From contig JAEZDL010000115.1 in the NCBI GenBank assembly GCA_023418095.1, positions 1 through 22,118 of the forward strand: 22,118 nucleotides of DNA, in the 5' to 3' direction. The position numbers were made by a program, and so were the translations under genes. Each line of letters begins with the position of its first letter. Within the stretch, counting starts at the first letter, position 1. The notes beneath the pieces are model-generated. The model was not told where the DNA came from, did not search any database, and was given only the letters and a program-made list of their open reading frames with translations. This document shows, piece by piece, positions 1-6,009 of this stretch. Source of the stretch: Bacteroidota bacterium (GTDB taxonomy: Bacteria; Bacteroidota; Bacteroidia; Flavobacteriales_F; PHOS-HE28).

Positions 1-370
1 ATATCTTGATCGTCTGGCTGTTGCCGGAACTGTTGCCGATCACCTGGCCACCGAAGCCGATCAACACGGATGATCCGCACGGCATGCTGATCTTGGCACC
101 GCCGCCATTGAAACGCCACACGCCATATACCTTCACATGCATCGGCGCACCGGTGTAGCTGATGTTGCTACTGATCGTCACCGTCGTGTTCGCACCGATC
201 TCGATCACATCACCATTACCGGGAATGGTGCCGCAGCTCCATGTTCCGGAGGTGGACCAGTTCCCGCTTCCGCTTGAATTGCAATTCACGGCCTGTGCGT
301 TCTTCGTACAGATGGAAAGTGTGATCAGTGAACATACAGGCAACCAACGGCATATGCTTTTCACGTTCAT
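1..370 (-). CDS. Secreted T9SS-cargo-like protein, N-terminal part (truncated by window edge)
   Basis: Reading the minus strand from the ATG at 370 gives 123 open codons with no stop before the edge, so the gene continues to the left. Residues 1-27 form a signal peptide: a basic start (MNVKSICRW), a hydrophobic stretch and cleavage after NAQA. The mature part begins with Cys/Ser/Gly-rich sequence containing NWSTSGTWSCGTIPGNGD, then a beta-rich stretch with VTISSNISYTGAPMHVKVYG and a later MPCGSSVLIGFGG. This pattern of short beta strands with paired Cys is known to me from large secreted Bacteroidota proteins, which often end in a T9SS sorting domain; that end is not visible here. Function unknown, probably a surface or extracellular beta-helix or adhesin-like protein. 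No clear Shine-Dalgarno or perfect -7 element precedes the start. A 91-codon frame overlapping on the same strand (216-491) lacks these features and is a shadow. Confidence 0.72.
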   Translation of the reverse strand, partial: MNVKSICRWLPVCSLITLSICTKNAQAVNCNSSGSGNWSTSGTWSCGTIPGNGDVIEIGANTTVTISSNISYTGAPMHVKVYGVWRFNGGGAKISMPCGSSVLIGFGGQVIGNSSGNSQTIKI

Positions 371-635
371 GGCCGGGTGAAACGAGGACAATTGGAATAT
401 GTTCCTTTCTCACGGAAATATTTATCGATTTCAGTTTCGATACGATCGAATTGTCCTCCAAGATGGATCGATGCTTTTTCAAGTTCAGCAAAGGGCTTCA
501 GACCGATCGGCGCAACTCAGGGATCTGAAATACCTCATAAAAAAAAATCATTCGGATAAGTGGGTCTTAAATACACTAACTTGAACTGTTCAGCCCTGAA
601 ATGCACTTTTGATCGCCTTTGATCGTCGTTCATCA
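371..635. other. Divergent intergenic region between the left secreted-protein gene and the AraC gene
   Basis: No convincing gene is seen. The stretch is more AT-rich than its flanks. It contains a 10-bp inverted repeat (384-393 with 449-458), a run of nine A (539-547), a small palindrome TGAACTGTTCA (582-592) and two copies of TTTGATCG just before the AraC start (608-615 overlapping a T run, and 618-625). Both flanking genes point outwards, so the region must hold both promoters, but no perfect TAnnTTTG is present. A 61-codon plus-strand frame at 399-584 matches nothing I recognise. Confidence 0.5.
384..458. repeat. 10-bp perfect inverted repeat, spaced 55 bp
   Basis: GAGGACAATT at 384-393 is the exact reverse complement of AATTGTCCTC at 449-458. 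The arms lie 14 to 88 bp upstream of the minus-strand secreted-protein start at 370, inside the divergent intergenic region. The spacing is long for a hairpin terminator, so a two-site operator or chance are the alternatives. Confidence 0.4.
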
Positions 636-1499
636 ATGAAGGAACGTCCGAGCATTCCGCTTCACATGCCCGCCCCCGATCAACACGCATCGGTATGGAC
701 GGAGCGGATCGTGCCGTTGAAGGGCGCAGTGCGTAACAGCGTTCACAGGCATTCCTACCACGAGATCTTCCTGTTCACCAAGGGTGAAGGCATGCATATG
801 ATCGATCTGGAGGTGTTCAGCTTCAAGGCGCCGTGCATGCATCTTGTCGGTCCGGGGCAGGTCCATCAATTGGAACGATCGTCCGGATCGGAAGGCGCCG
901 TGATCATGTTCAGGGATGATCTCCAATGGCTGGATCCCACCGATCCCCTGATCAGGCCGCTGCTGCGCGGGAACGTGGCACCCCGCAGTTCCCGTTTGAC
1001 GGACCAGGAGATCGTTCAGGCCATGGATCTTTTCCACCGGATCGAAGATGGACCGGACCCGGATCCCGAAGTGGCTGCGCGGATAAGAGAACACTATCTC
1101 GGCATCCTGTTGCTCCGATCCATCAGGTGGAACAAGGAGACGGCAACTGCGGATGCTGATCGAAAAAGCGGACAAGTGGACCGGTTCATGGAAATGGTGG
1201 ATCGGGATTTCCTGGAGAACAAGAAGATCGCGTCATACGCCTCGGCCCTTTCGATCAGCCCCGGCCACTTGAACGAATTGGTGAAGAAGCGTACCGGGAA
1301 AAGTGCGAGCGGGATCCTGCACGATCGGATCCTTCTCGAAGCGAAACGTTTGTTGCTCCACTCCTCGCTCACCGTGAAGGAAGTGAGCTTCGCCCTCCGC
1401 ATGGAAGATCCGGCGTATTTCACACGCATGTTCCGCAAGGCCACAGGAAGCACGCCGCTCGAATACCGCAACAGCATCCGTGAAAAGTACCGGAGTTGA
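636..1499 (+). CDS. AraC-family transcriptional regulator
   Basis: The protein is 287 aa, the usual length for a cupin-type AraC regulator. The N-terminal half has a cupin-like sensor: HRHSYHEIFLFTKGEG near residues 37-52 and a second turn around VGPGQVHQLE. The C-terminal ~100 residues are the two-helix-turn-helix AraC DNA-binding domain. The first HTH covers IASYASALSISPGHLNELVKK. The second covers LTVKEVSFALRMEDPAYFTRMFRKATGSTPLEYR, with the family's F-x-R-x-F-K-x3-G-x-[ST]-P-x-x-[FY]-R signature. The ATG at 636 was chosen; an in-frame TTG at 609 would add nine residues of no recognisable content. The gene is followed after 63 bp by the dioxygenase gene on the same strand, so that gene is a plausible target or operon partner. 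The ligand is unknown; an aromatic compound would fit the neighbour, but this is inference. Confidence 0.9.
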   Translation: MKERPSIPLHMPAPDQHASVWTERIVPLKGAVRNSVHRHSYHEIFLFTKGEGMHMIDLEVFSFKAPCMHLVGPGQVHQLERSSGSEGAVIMFRDDLQWLDPTDPLIRPLLRGNVAPRSSRLTDQEIVQAMDLFHRIEDGPDPDPEVAARIREHYLGILLLRSIRWNKETATADADRKSGQVDRFMEMVDRDFLENKKIASYASALSISPGHLNELVKKRTGKSASGILHDRILLEAKRLLLHSSLTVKEVSFALRMEDPAYFTRMFRKATGSTPLEYRNSIREKYRS

Positions 1500-1562
1500 C
1501 CGGTTCCGTCCATTGCCGCAGCGATCGGCACACACCACCTTTGATCGCACAAGATCGCACCA

Positions 1563-2501
1563 ATGCCACAGGAGAAGAAAAGACCCATTACCCCATCACA
1601 ACTCGACCGGAGGCGGTTCCTGAAGGCGGGATCGATGTTCGGCCTCGGATCGTTGCTGCTACCCGATCTGTTACTGCCAGCCCCCGATGCCGGTGGTGAT
1701 TGCCTCGCCACCAGCGACGACATACTCGGGCCATATTACCTCGCCGGATCGCCGGTGACAGCCCAGATCGCAAGCGAGAGCGAGCCCGGTACAAGGCTGC
1801 ATATCTCCGGTTCGATCCTGAGCAACGATTGCATGACGCCTGTGCCCGATGCCATGATCGAAGTGTGGCAGGCCAACGATGCCGCGATCTACGATACGAG
1901 CGATGCCTTCAACCTGAGGGGTACGTTGCATAGTGATGCGAACGGCCATTATGCGTTTGAGACCATCATGCCGGGCGCTTACCTCAATGGTTCGCAATAC
2001 AGGCCGAAACACATCCATTACCGCGTTACGCGCGAAGGGTTCCCCACGCTGATCACACAACTCTACTTCGAAGGCGATCCATACATACCGGCCGATCCAT
2101 GGGCTTCACAGGCCGATGCGGCCATGCGGATCATTCCATTGAACGATGTGGGCGGTGAACTTGAAGGTGTGTTCGACATCGTGCTGGATGGACACGTGGG
2201 CATCAAGCCGAACCGGTATGGTGAAGAAGGCGATCTGCTGCCGCCTTATCCGAATCCTTCCGCAGAGCTCACCAGCATCCATTTCAACGTGTTCCGCAAA
2301 GGCCGTGTCCAGCTCGTGATCACCGATATGAAAGGTGCGCAGATCGTTACGTTGATCGATGAGCAGAAGCAGCAAGGCCGCTACACCACGCAATGGAACG
2401 GCCGCGATGCGGGCGGATCGCGGATCCGATCGGGCACATACCTGGTGCATCTTCTTCTCGATGGTGCCACTGTGCGCTGCCAGCAGCTCGGCCGGCTTTG
2501 A
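1563..2501 (+). CDS. Intradiol ring-cleavage dioxygenase with Tat signal and C-terminal T9SS/FlgD-like sorting domain
   Basis: This 312-aa protein has three parts. Residues 15-36 form a twin-arginine signal (DRRRFLKAG, then a hydrophobic stretch ending LLLPDLLLPAP). Residues ~50-210 are an intradiol dioxygenase core. It has the non-haem Fe(III) ligands expected of the catechol/protocatechuate family: Tyr110 in VWQANDAAIYD, Tyr140 in TIMPGAY, and His150/His152 in YRPKHIHY. Residues ~226-312 begin with PPYPNPSAE and run through VITDMKG, GRYTTQWNGRDAGG and SGTYLVHLLLDG. This is the pattern of FlgD-Ig-like and T9SS sorting domains that end many Bacteroidota secreted proteins. The family opens catechol-type rings between the two hydroxyls with O2. 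The export signals suggest this one acts outside the cytoplasm, but its substrate cannot be read from sequence. It lies directly downstream of an AraC regulator. A CACCTTTG near-match to the -7 element lies at 1536-1543. Confidence 0.9.
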   Translation: MPQEKKRPITPSQLDRRRFLKAGSMFGLGSLLLPDLLLPAPDAGGDCLATSDDILGPYYLAGSPVTAQIASESEPGTRLHISGSILSNDCMTPVPDAMIEVWQANDAAIYDTSDAFNLRGTLHSDANGHYAFETIMPGAYLNGSQYRPKHIHYRVTREGFPTLITQLYFEGDPYIPADPWASQADAAMRIIPLNDVGGELEGVFDIVLDGHVGIKPNRYGEEGDLLPPYPNPSAELTSIHFNVFRKGRVQLVITDMKGAQIVTLIDEQKQQGRYTTQWNGRDAGGSRIRSGTYLVHLLLDGATVRCQQLGRL

Positions 2502-2510
2502 TCCCACCTG

Positions 2511-2542
2511 TTGCGAACCGCATACGGATCGGCCTATCTTCG
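2511..2542 (+). promoter_or_regulatory. Putative Bacteroidota-type promoter for the small membrane protein
   Basis: A TTG at 2511-2513 (-33-like) is followed after 21 bp by TATCTTCG at 2535-2542, seven of eight matches to TAnnTTTG. Transcription would start about 7 bp further on and give a leader of roughly 28 nt before the ATG at 2577. Confidence 0.45.
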
Positions 2543-2576
2543 GGTGCAACATCCATCGCAACATATAACCGTTCAA

Positions 2577-2792
2577 ATGAAGAATACACTTGGGACCATT
2601 CTGCTCGTGGTGGGCATCGGCCTGTTGATCTATGGATTCGTCCGCAAGGATGAATCACAGGCGGAGATCGGGATCGGCAACACCGAGATCCAGGTCGGGA
2701 AAAGTGACAGTGCCTTCTCCGGCTATTTCCTGATCGGTGGCATTCTGGCACTGGCCGGAGTGGTGATCATGGCCACCGGGAAGCGGAGCTGA
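2577..2792 (+). CDS. Small two-helix membrane protein, DUF3185-like
   Basis: A 71-aa protein with two hydrophobic helices, LGTILLVVGIGLLIYGFV (residues 4-21) and GYFLIGGILALAGVVIMAT (near residues 49-67). They are joined by a short polar, acidic loop containing ESQAEIGIGNTEIQVGKSDSAFSG. The glycine-rich first helix, the ser/asp loop before the second helix and the total length resemble the DUF3185 family of small inner-membrane proteins of unknown function. That assignment is from memory of the pattern, not a search. The ATG at 2577 was chosen because the frame upstream to 2511 reads through the putative promoter and begins with a TTG. Role unknown. A probable terminator with a seven-T tail follows at 2830-2866. 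Confidence 0.78.
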   Translation: MKNTLGTILLVVGIGLLIYGFVRKDESQAEIGIGNTEIQVGKSDSAFSGYFLIGGILALAGVVIMATGKRS

Positions 2793-2829
2793 AGAAGCGT
2801 TCCCGGACCGAAGCCGACCGTTCGTCACA

Positions 2830-2866
2830 AACAGGTGATGAGCGAGGCCCGCCTGTTACTTTTTTT
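2830..2866 (+). terminator. Rho-independent terminator after the small membrane protein
   Basis: AACAGGTG (2830-2837) pairs with CGCCTGTT (2850-2857), an 8-bp stem with one G-U pair and a 12-nt loop. It is followed by AC and seven T (2860-2866). This is the only hairpin in the window with a real T tail. The same segment reads TACTTTTT (2857-2864), seven of eight matches to the -7 element of the next gene, so terminator and promoter may share bases. Confidence 0.6.
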
Positions 2867-2901
2867 GTGCCCACAACGTCATAGGTACAGAACAGCACAT
2901 C

Positions 2902-3942
2902 ATGAGAAGAAAAGTACTCCTTGCCTCGCTCCCACTTTCCATGGCTGCCTTCGGGCAGTGCGACTTCGATCCGGTGATCTCACCTGGCCCGGCGATCCTT
3001 TGCCCGGGCGAAAGTATTGAACTGAGCGTTGGCGAATTCGATGCATATCAATGGTATCAAGGGAATGAACCGTTCTCCGAGGACTCCACCATCATCGTGG
3101 ACAACTTCAACTCGGGCGTGGAATATTCCGTGGAGGTGACCCTGGATGGATGCACGGAGATGAGCCCGCCAGTGTTGATCGACGGTTGGGTATTCCTGCC
3201 ACCGTTCGTGATACATGGTGGCGATGAGCCGATCGGCACCGGGCCGATGGGCGAACTCACCTTCTGCGAAGGCGACACGCTCACCCTTGAACTTGGCCAG
3301 CCGTACACCACCAACATCACCTGGACGAACAATGGAGCCGTGATCCCGGGTGAGAATTCCTCCACACTGGTGATCACCGAAACCGGTGTCTACAGCGCGA
3401 GCGCTGCACCGGAAGTGTGCCCGAATTCACTCACGCCTCTCGGTGTCGCAGTGGATGTTCAATTCACCCAGGCACAGCAGCCGGAGATCGTAGCGAACGG
3501 CGATGAACTTTGCGCATTCCCGTTGGGCAACTCGTACATCTGGTACCTGAACGGGGCGGTGCTTGGATCGGAGAACACCGAGTGCATCACCGCCGATGAT
3601 GCCGGCGCCTACACCGTGTTCGTGAACTACGGATCCACATGCAACGTTATCTCGGAGCCTTACCTGATCACCGGTATCGGCGAACTTTCAGATCGCCCCT
3701 GGCAACTGTTCCCGAATCCAGCGGAAGGGCAATTGAACGTTACGATGGATCCACTGATCGGCGAAGGTGCGATCTACAGTGTCTTCGATCCGATCGGCAG
3801 GGAGATCACCAGCGGCTGGATGCCTTTGAACGGGATCCTTCAATTGGATCTGGGCGCTCTGGCTCCGGGCAGTTACCTGTTCCAGGCAGCGCGTGATGGA
3901 AAGGCGCTCGCTCCGGCATCGCGTTTCACCATCGTGAAGTGA
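2902..3942 (+). CDS. Secreted Ig-like repeat protein with type A T9SS sorting domain
   Basis: A 346-aa protein starting with a short signal peptide (MRRKVLLASLPLSMAAFGQ, cleavage near residues 17-19). The mature part has beta-sandwich repeats of the Bacteroidota Ig/PKD-like kind, each with a pair of Cys. The recurring pattern is C-x-G-[ED]-[ST] followed by a Y/W-W-Y or I-T-W strand: ILCPGESIELSVGEFDAYQWYQG, then LTFCEGDTLTLELG with NITWTNNG, then IVANGDELCAFPLGNSYIWYLNG. Each repeat closes with an aromatic strand such as AGAYTVFVN. The C-terminal ~80 residues, from PWQLFPNPAEGQLNV to the terminal FTIVK, are a T9SS type A sorting domain (FPNP start, SVFDPIGREI, LAPGSYLFQAARDG). It would be exported by Sec, then passed through the T9SS and released or anchored at the surface. 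Substrate or partner unknown. A 12-bp hairpin follows 21 bp after the stop. Confidence 0.88.
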   Translation: MRRKVLLASLPLSMAAFGQCDFDPVISPGPAILCPGESIELSVGEFDAYQWYQGNEPFSEDSTIIVDNFNSGVEYSVEVTLDGCTEMSPPVLIDGWVFLPPFVIHGGDEPIGTGPMGELTFCEGDTLTLELGQPYTTNITWTNNGAVIPGENSSTLVITETGVYSASAAPEVCPNSLTPLGVAVDVQFTQAQQPEIVANGDELCAFPLGNSYIWYLNGAVLGSENTECITADDAGAYTVFVNYGSTCNVISEPYLITGIGELSDRPWQLFPNPAEGQLNVTMDPLIGEGAIYSVFDPIGREITSGWMPLNGILQLDLGALAPGSYLFQAARDGKALAPASRFTIVK

Positions 3943-3963
3943 TCGATCGGCCATAGAGTTCTT

Positions 3964-3989
3964 GGAAGAGCGGCCTCGGCCGCTCTTCC
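3964..3989 (+). terminator. Strong GC-rich hairpin after the Ig-like protein gene
   Basis: GGAAGAGCGGCC (3964-3975) and GGCCGCTCTTCC (3978-3989) are perfect reverse complements, 12 bp each, separated by only TC (the innermost pairs probably open to make a four-base loop). No long T tract follows (TGTTCCCG). It sits between the stop at 3942 and the pyrD promoter at 4020 and is symmetrical, so it would fold on either strand. A terminator or mRNA 3'-end stabiliser is the likely role. Confidence 0.65.
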
Positions 3990-4019
3990 TGTTCCCGATC
4001 CATACATCATAAGCCACGG

Positions 4020-4027
4020 TAACTTTG
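4020..4027 (+). promoter_or_regulatory. -7 promoter element of pyrD
   Basis: TAACTTTG is a perfect TAnnTTTG. It ends only 8 bp before the pyrD ATG at 4036, so the transcript would have essentially no leader. No matching -33 TTG was found at the usual distance. Confidence 0.6.
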
Positions 4028-4035
4028 CACGTTGA

Positions 4036-5130
4036 ATGTACCCACTGCTCCGTCCCCTTCTCTTCTCCCTCGATCCGGAGCGCGCGCATGACCTCACGTT
4101 CGAATTCCTCGGCAGCGCTGCGCGTTTCCCCGGAGCACTTTACGTGGCAGGTGCGCGCAAACCCGCTCCGGCCGCCGCCATCGAAGTGATGGGCCTGAAG
4201 TTCCGATCGCCCGTTGGACTCGCCGCAGGACTGGACAAGGATGCTTCACATGTGAACGAACTCTGGCGCCTGGGTTTCGGTTTCATTGAGATCGGAACCC
4301 TCACTCCGCTGGCCCAGCCTGGGAATGACAAACCACGATTGTTCCGCCTGCCGAAGGATCATGCGCTCATCAACCGCATGGGTTTCAACAACGGCGGGGT
4401 GAAAGCTGCGGTGGAGCGCCTGCGCAAACGAAAGAAAGGCATTCTGGTCGGCGGCAACATCGGCAAGAACAAATTCACCCCGAACGAGCGCGCGATCAAC
4501 GATTACGTCCAGTGTTTTGAAATGCTCCATCCCGTGGTGGATTATTTCGTTGTGAACGTGAGCAGCCCGAACACACCCGGCCTGCGTGCGTTGCAGGACA
4601 AAGGCCCGTTGCTGGAAATTCTCACGAAACTGAAAAGCATCGGTGAAGAGATCTCGGCCGGCACCTACAAGCTTCATCCATCAGTTGCAGGAAATGCCCG
4701 CACCGATGGCCGGTCCTCGCCGCGGCCGATCCTTCTGAAGATCGCGCCGGACCTTACCAATGAACAGCTTGAAGATGTGTGCGCGGTGGTGAAGGAAAGC
4801 AGCATCGCCGGCGTGATCGCGACCAACACCACCATCTCACGCGGATCGCTGAAGACACCGGCACCGAAGCTGGATGCGATCGGTGCAGGAGGTTTGAGCG
4901 GTCGGCCATTGCGCAAGCGTAGCACAGAGGTGATACGCTTCCTTCGTGACCGCTTGCCGGGACCGATCGCCATCATCGGTGTCGGTGGCATCGACAGTGC
5001 CGAATGTGCGATCGAAAAACTCGAGGCCGGGGCCGACCTGGTGCAAGTGTATACCGGCTTGATCTATGAGGGGCCGTCCCTGATCAAGCAGATCAACAGA
5101 GCTTACGTGAAATGGAAAGCCCGCAAGTGA
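4036..5130 (+). CDS. pyrD: Dihydroorotate dehydrogenase (quinone), class 2
   Basis: Fourth step of de novo pyrimidine synthesis: oxidation of dihydroorotate to orotate with FMN, electrons going to the membrane quinone pool. The 364-aa product has the N-terminal amphipathic extension of class 2 enzymes (MYPLLRPLLFSLDPERAHDL) that docks on the membrane. Other family motifs are GLAAGLDKDA, INRMGFNNGG and VNVSSPNTPGLR with the catalytic Ser at 177 (class 2 enzymes use Ser; class 1 use Cys). Lys235 in LLKIAPDL, Asn264-Thr265 in IATNTTISRG, and the FMN-phosphate loops IGVGGI and VQVYTGLIYEGP are also present. It is somewhat longer than the E. coli enzyme because of an extra polar loop around residues 207-230. 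The ATG at 4036 sits just behind a perfect -7 element. Its last 19 nt overlap the HMG-CoA lyase gene, implying co-transcription. Confidence 0.96.
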   Translation: MYPLLRPLLFSLDPERAHDLTFEFLGSAARFPGALYVAGARKPAPAAAIEVMGLKFRSPVGLAAGLDKDASHVNELWRLGFGFIEIGTLTPLAQPGNDKPRLFRLPKDHALINRMGFNNGGVKAAVERLRKRKKGILVGGNIGKNKFTPNERAINDYVQCFEMLHPVVDYFVVNVSSPNTPGLRALQDKGPLLEILTKLKSIGEEISAGTYKLHPSVAGNARTDGRSSPRPILLKIAPDLTNEQLEDVCAVVKESSIAGVIATNTTISRGSLKTPAPKLDAIGAGGLSGRPLRKRSTEVIRFLRDRLPGPIAIIGVGGIDSAECAIEKLEAGADLVQVYTGLIYEGPSLIKQINRAYVKWKARK

Positions 5131-5978
5131 AGCTGATCGAATGTCCGCGCGATGCCATGCAGGGCATCCGGCAGTTCATTCCCACCGATGTGAAAGTGAA
5201 GTACCTGAACACCTTGTTGCAGGTGGGTTTCGATACGATCGACATCGGCAGCTTCGTGAGCCCGAAAGCGATCCCCCAGATGGCCGATACCGCGGAAGTG
5301 TTGTCACGCATCGATCGCAGCGGATCGCGCAGCAAATTGCTGATGATCGTCGCCAACGAACGCGGCGCGGAGCAGGCGGCAGGGCAGCAAGGCGTGAGTT
5401 ATCTGGGCTATCCCTTCAGTATCAGCGAGACCTTCCAGCAACGCAACACCAACACTTCGATCGAAGGATCGTGGGGCCGCACGCAGCAGATCGCGCAGAT
5501 CGCCAAAAGTGCCGGGAAGGAACTGGTGGTGTACATCAGCATGGCTTTCGGGAATCCGTATGGCGATCCGTGGAATGCAGAGGTGGCGTTGCATTGGGTG
5601 AAACGGCTGGTCGAAGAGCTTGATGTTAAAGTGATCGCATTGAGCGATACGGTTGGCGTGGCAAAGCCCGAGGATATCGCGAACATGTTCAACGCTTTGA
5701 TCCCTGCGTTGCCGCAGATCGAATTCGGTGCGCACCTGCACACCTCGCCCACCAATTGGAAAGAGAAGACGCAGGCCGCATGGGATGCAGGATGCCGCCG
5801 TTTCGATGGTGCGATCAAAGGCTATGGCGGTTGTCCGATGGCCGAAGATGAACTCGTGGGAAATCTTCAGACGGAACTATTCGTTCGGGACCTGGAGCAA
5901 CGTGGAGTATGGACCGGTCTGGATCTGAAACTGCTGGATCGGGCGGTAGCTGAAGCCGGGGGGGTGTTCCCGATGTGA
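5112..5978 (+). CDS. Hydroxymethylglutaryl-CoA lyase (HMGL-like family)
   Basis: Cleaves HMG-CoA to acetyl-CoA and acetoacetate, the last step of leucine breakdown; a TIM-barrel enzyme of the DRE-TIM family. The 288-aa sequence keeps most catalytic positions known from the human enzyme: Arg13-Asp14 in ECPRDAMQG, SFVSPKAIPQMAD at 47-59, the metal ligands His208 and His210 in GAHLH, the active-site Cys241 in GYGGCPMA, and Asn251 in VGNLQTE. Several canonical positions differ: PRDGLQ is PRDAMQ, the Glu before SFVSPK is Asp44, and the HCHDTYG turn reads HLHTSPT. My recollection is that lyases annotated in Flavobacteria show this same variant, so activity is likely but the substrate could be a related 3-hydroxy-3-methyl acyl-CoA. 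The ATG lies 19 nt inside the pyrD end, so translation is probably coupled. No other leucine-pathway gene is visible. Confidence 0.85.
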   Translation: MESPQVKLIECPRDAMQGIRQFIPTDVKVKYLNTLLQVGFDTIDIGSFVSPKAIPQMADTAEVLSRIDRSGSRSKLLMIVANERGAEQAAGQQGVSYLGYPFSISETFQQRNTNTSIEGSWGRTQQIAQIAKSAGKELVVYISMAFGNPYGDPWNAEVALHWVKRLVEELDVKVIALSDTVGVAKPEDIANMFNALIPALPQIEFGAHLHTSPTNWKEKTQAAWDAGCRRFDGAIKGYGGCPMAEDELVGNLQTELFVRDLEQRGVWTGLDLKLLDRAVAEAGGVFPM

Positions 5979-5994
5979 TCCAATTCTGTTCTCT

Positions 5995-6002
5995 TATGTT
6001 CG
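5995..6002 (+). promoter_or_regulatory. Near-consensus -7 element of the DUF2079 gene
   Basis: TATGTTCG matches TAnnTTTG at seven of eight places and ends 7 bp before the ATG at 6010, the same short distance as at pyrD. Confidence 0.4.
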
Positions 6003-6009
6003 TCCGCTC

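Noticed and set aside
216..491. 91-codon minus-strand frame at the left end
   Set aside because: It overlaps in another frame the N-terminal secreted-protein gene (1-370), which has a signal peptide and family-like sequence; this one has neither.
399..584. 61-codon plus-strand frame in the divergent intergenic region
   Set aside because: No recognisable motif, no promoter or ribosome site, composition like the surrounding non-coding DNA, and it runs over the inverted repeat and the poly-A run.
609..635. Upstream TTG start for the AraC regulator
   Set aside because: It adds nine residues without family similarity and would place the TTTGATCG repeats inside the coding region; the ATG at 636 gives a normal-length protein.
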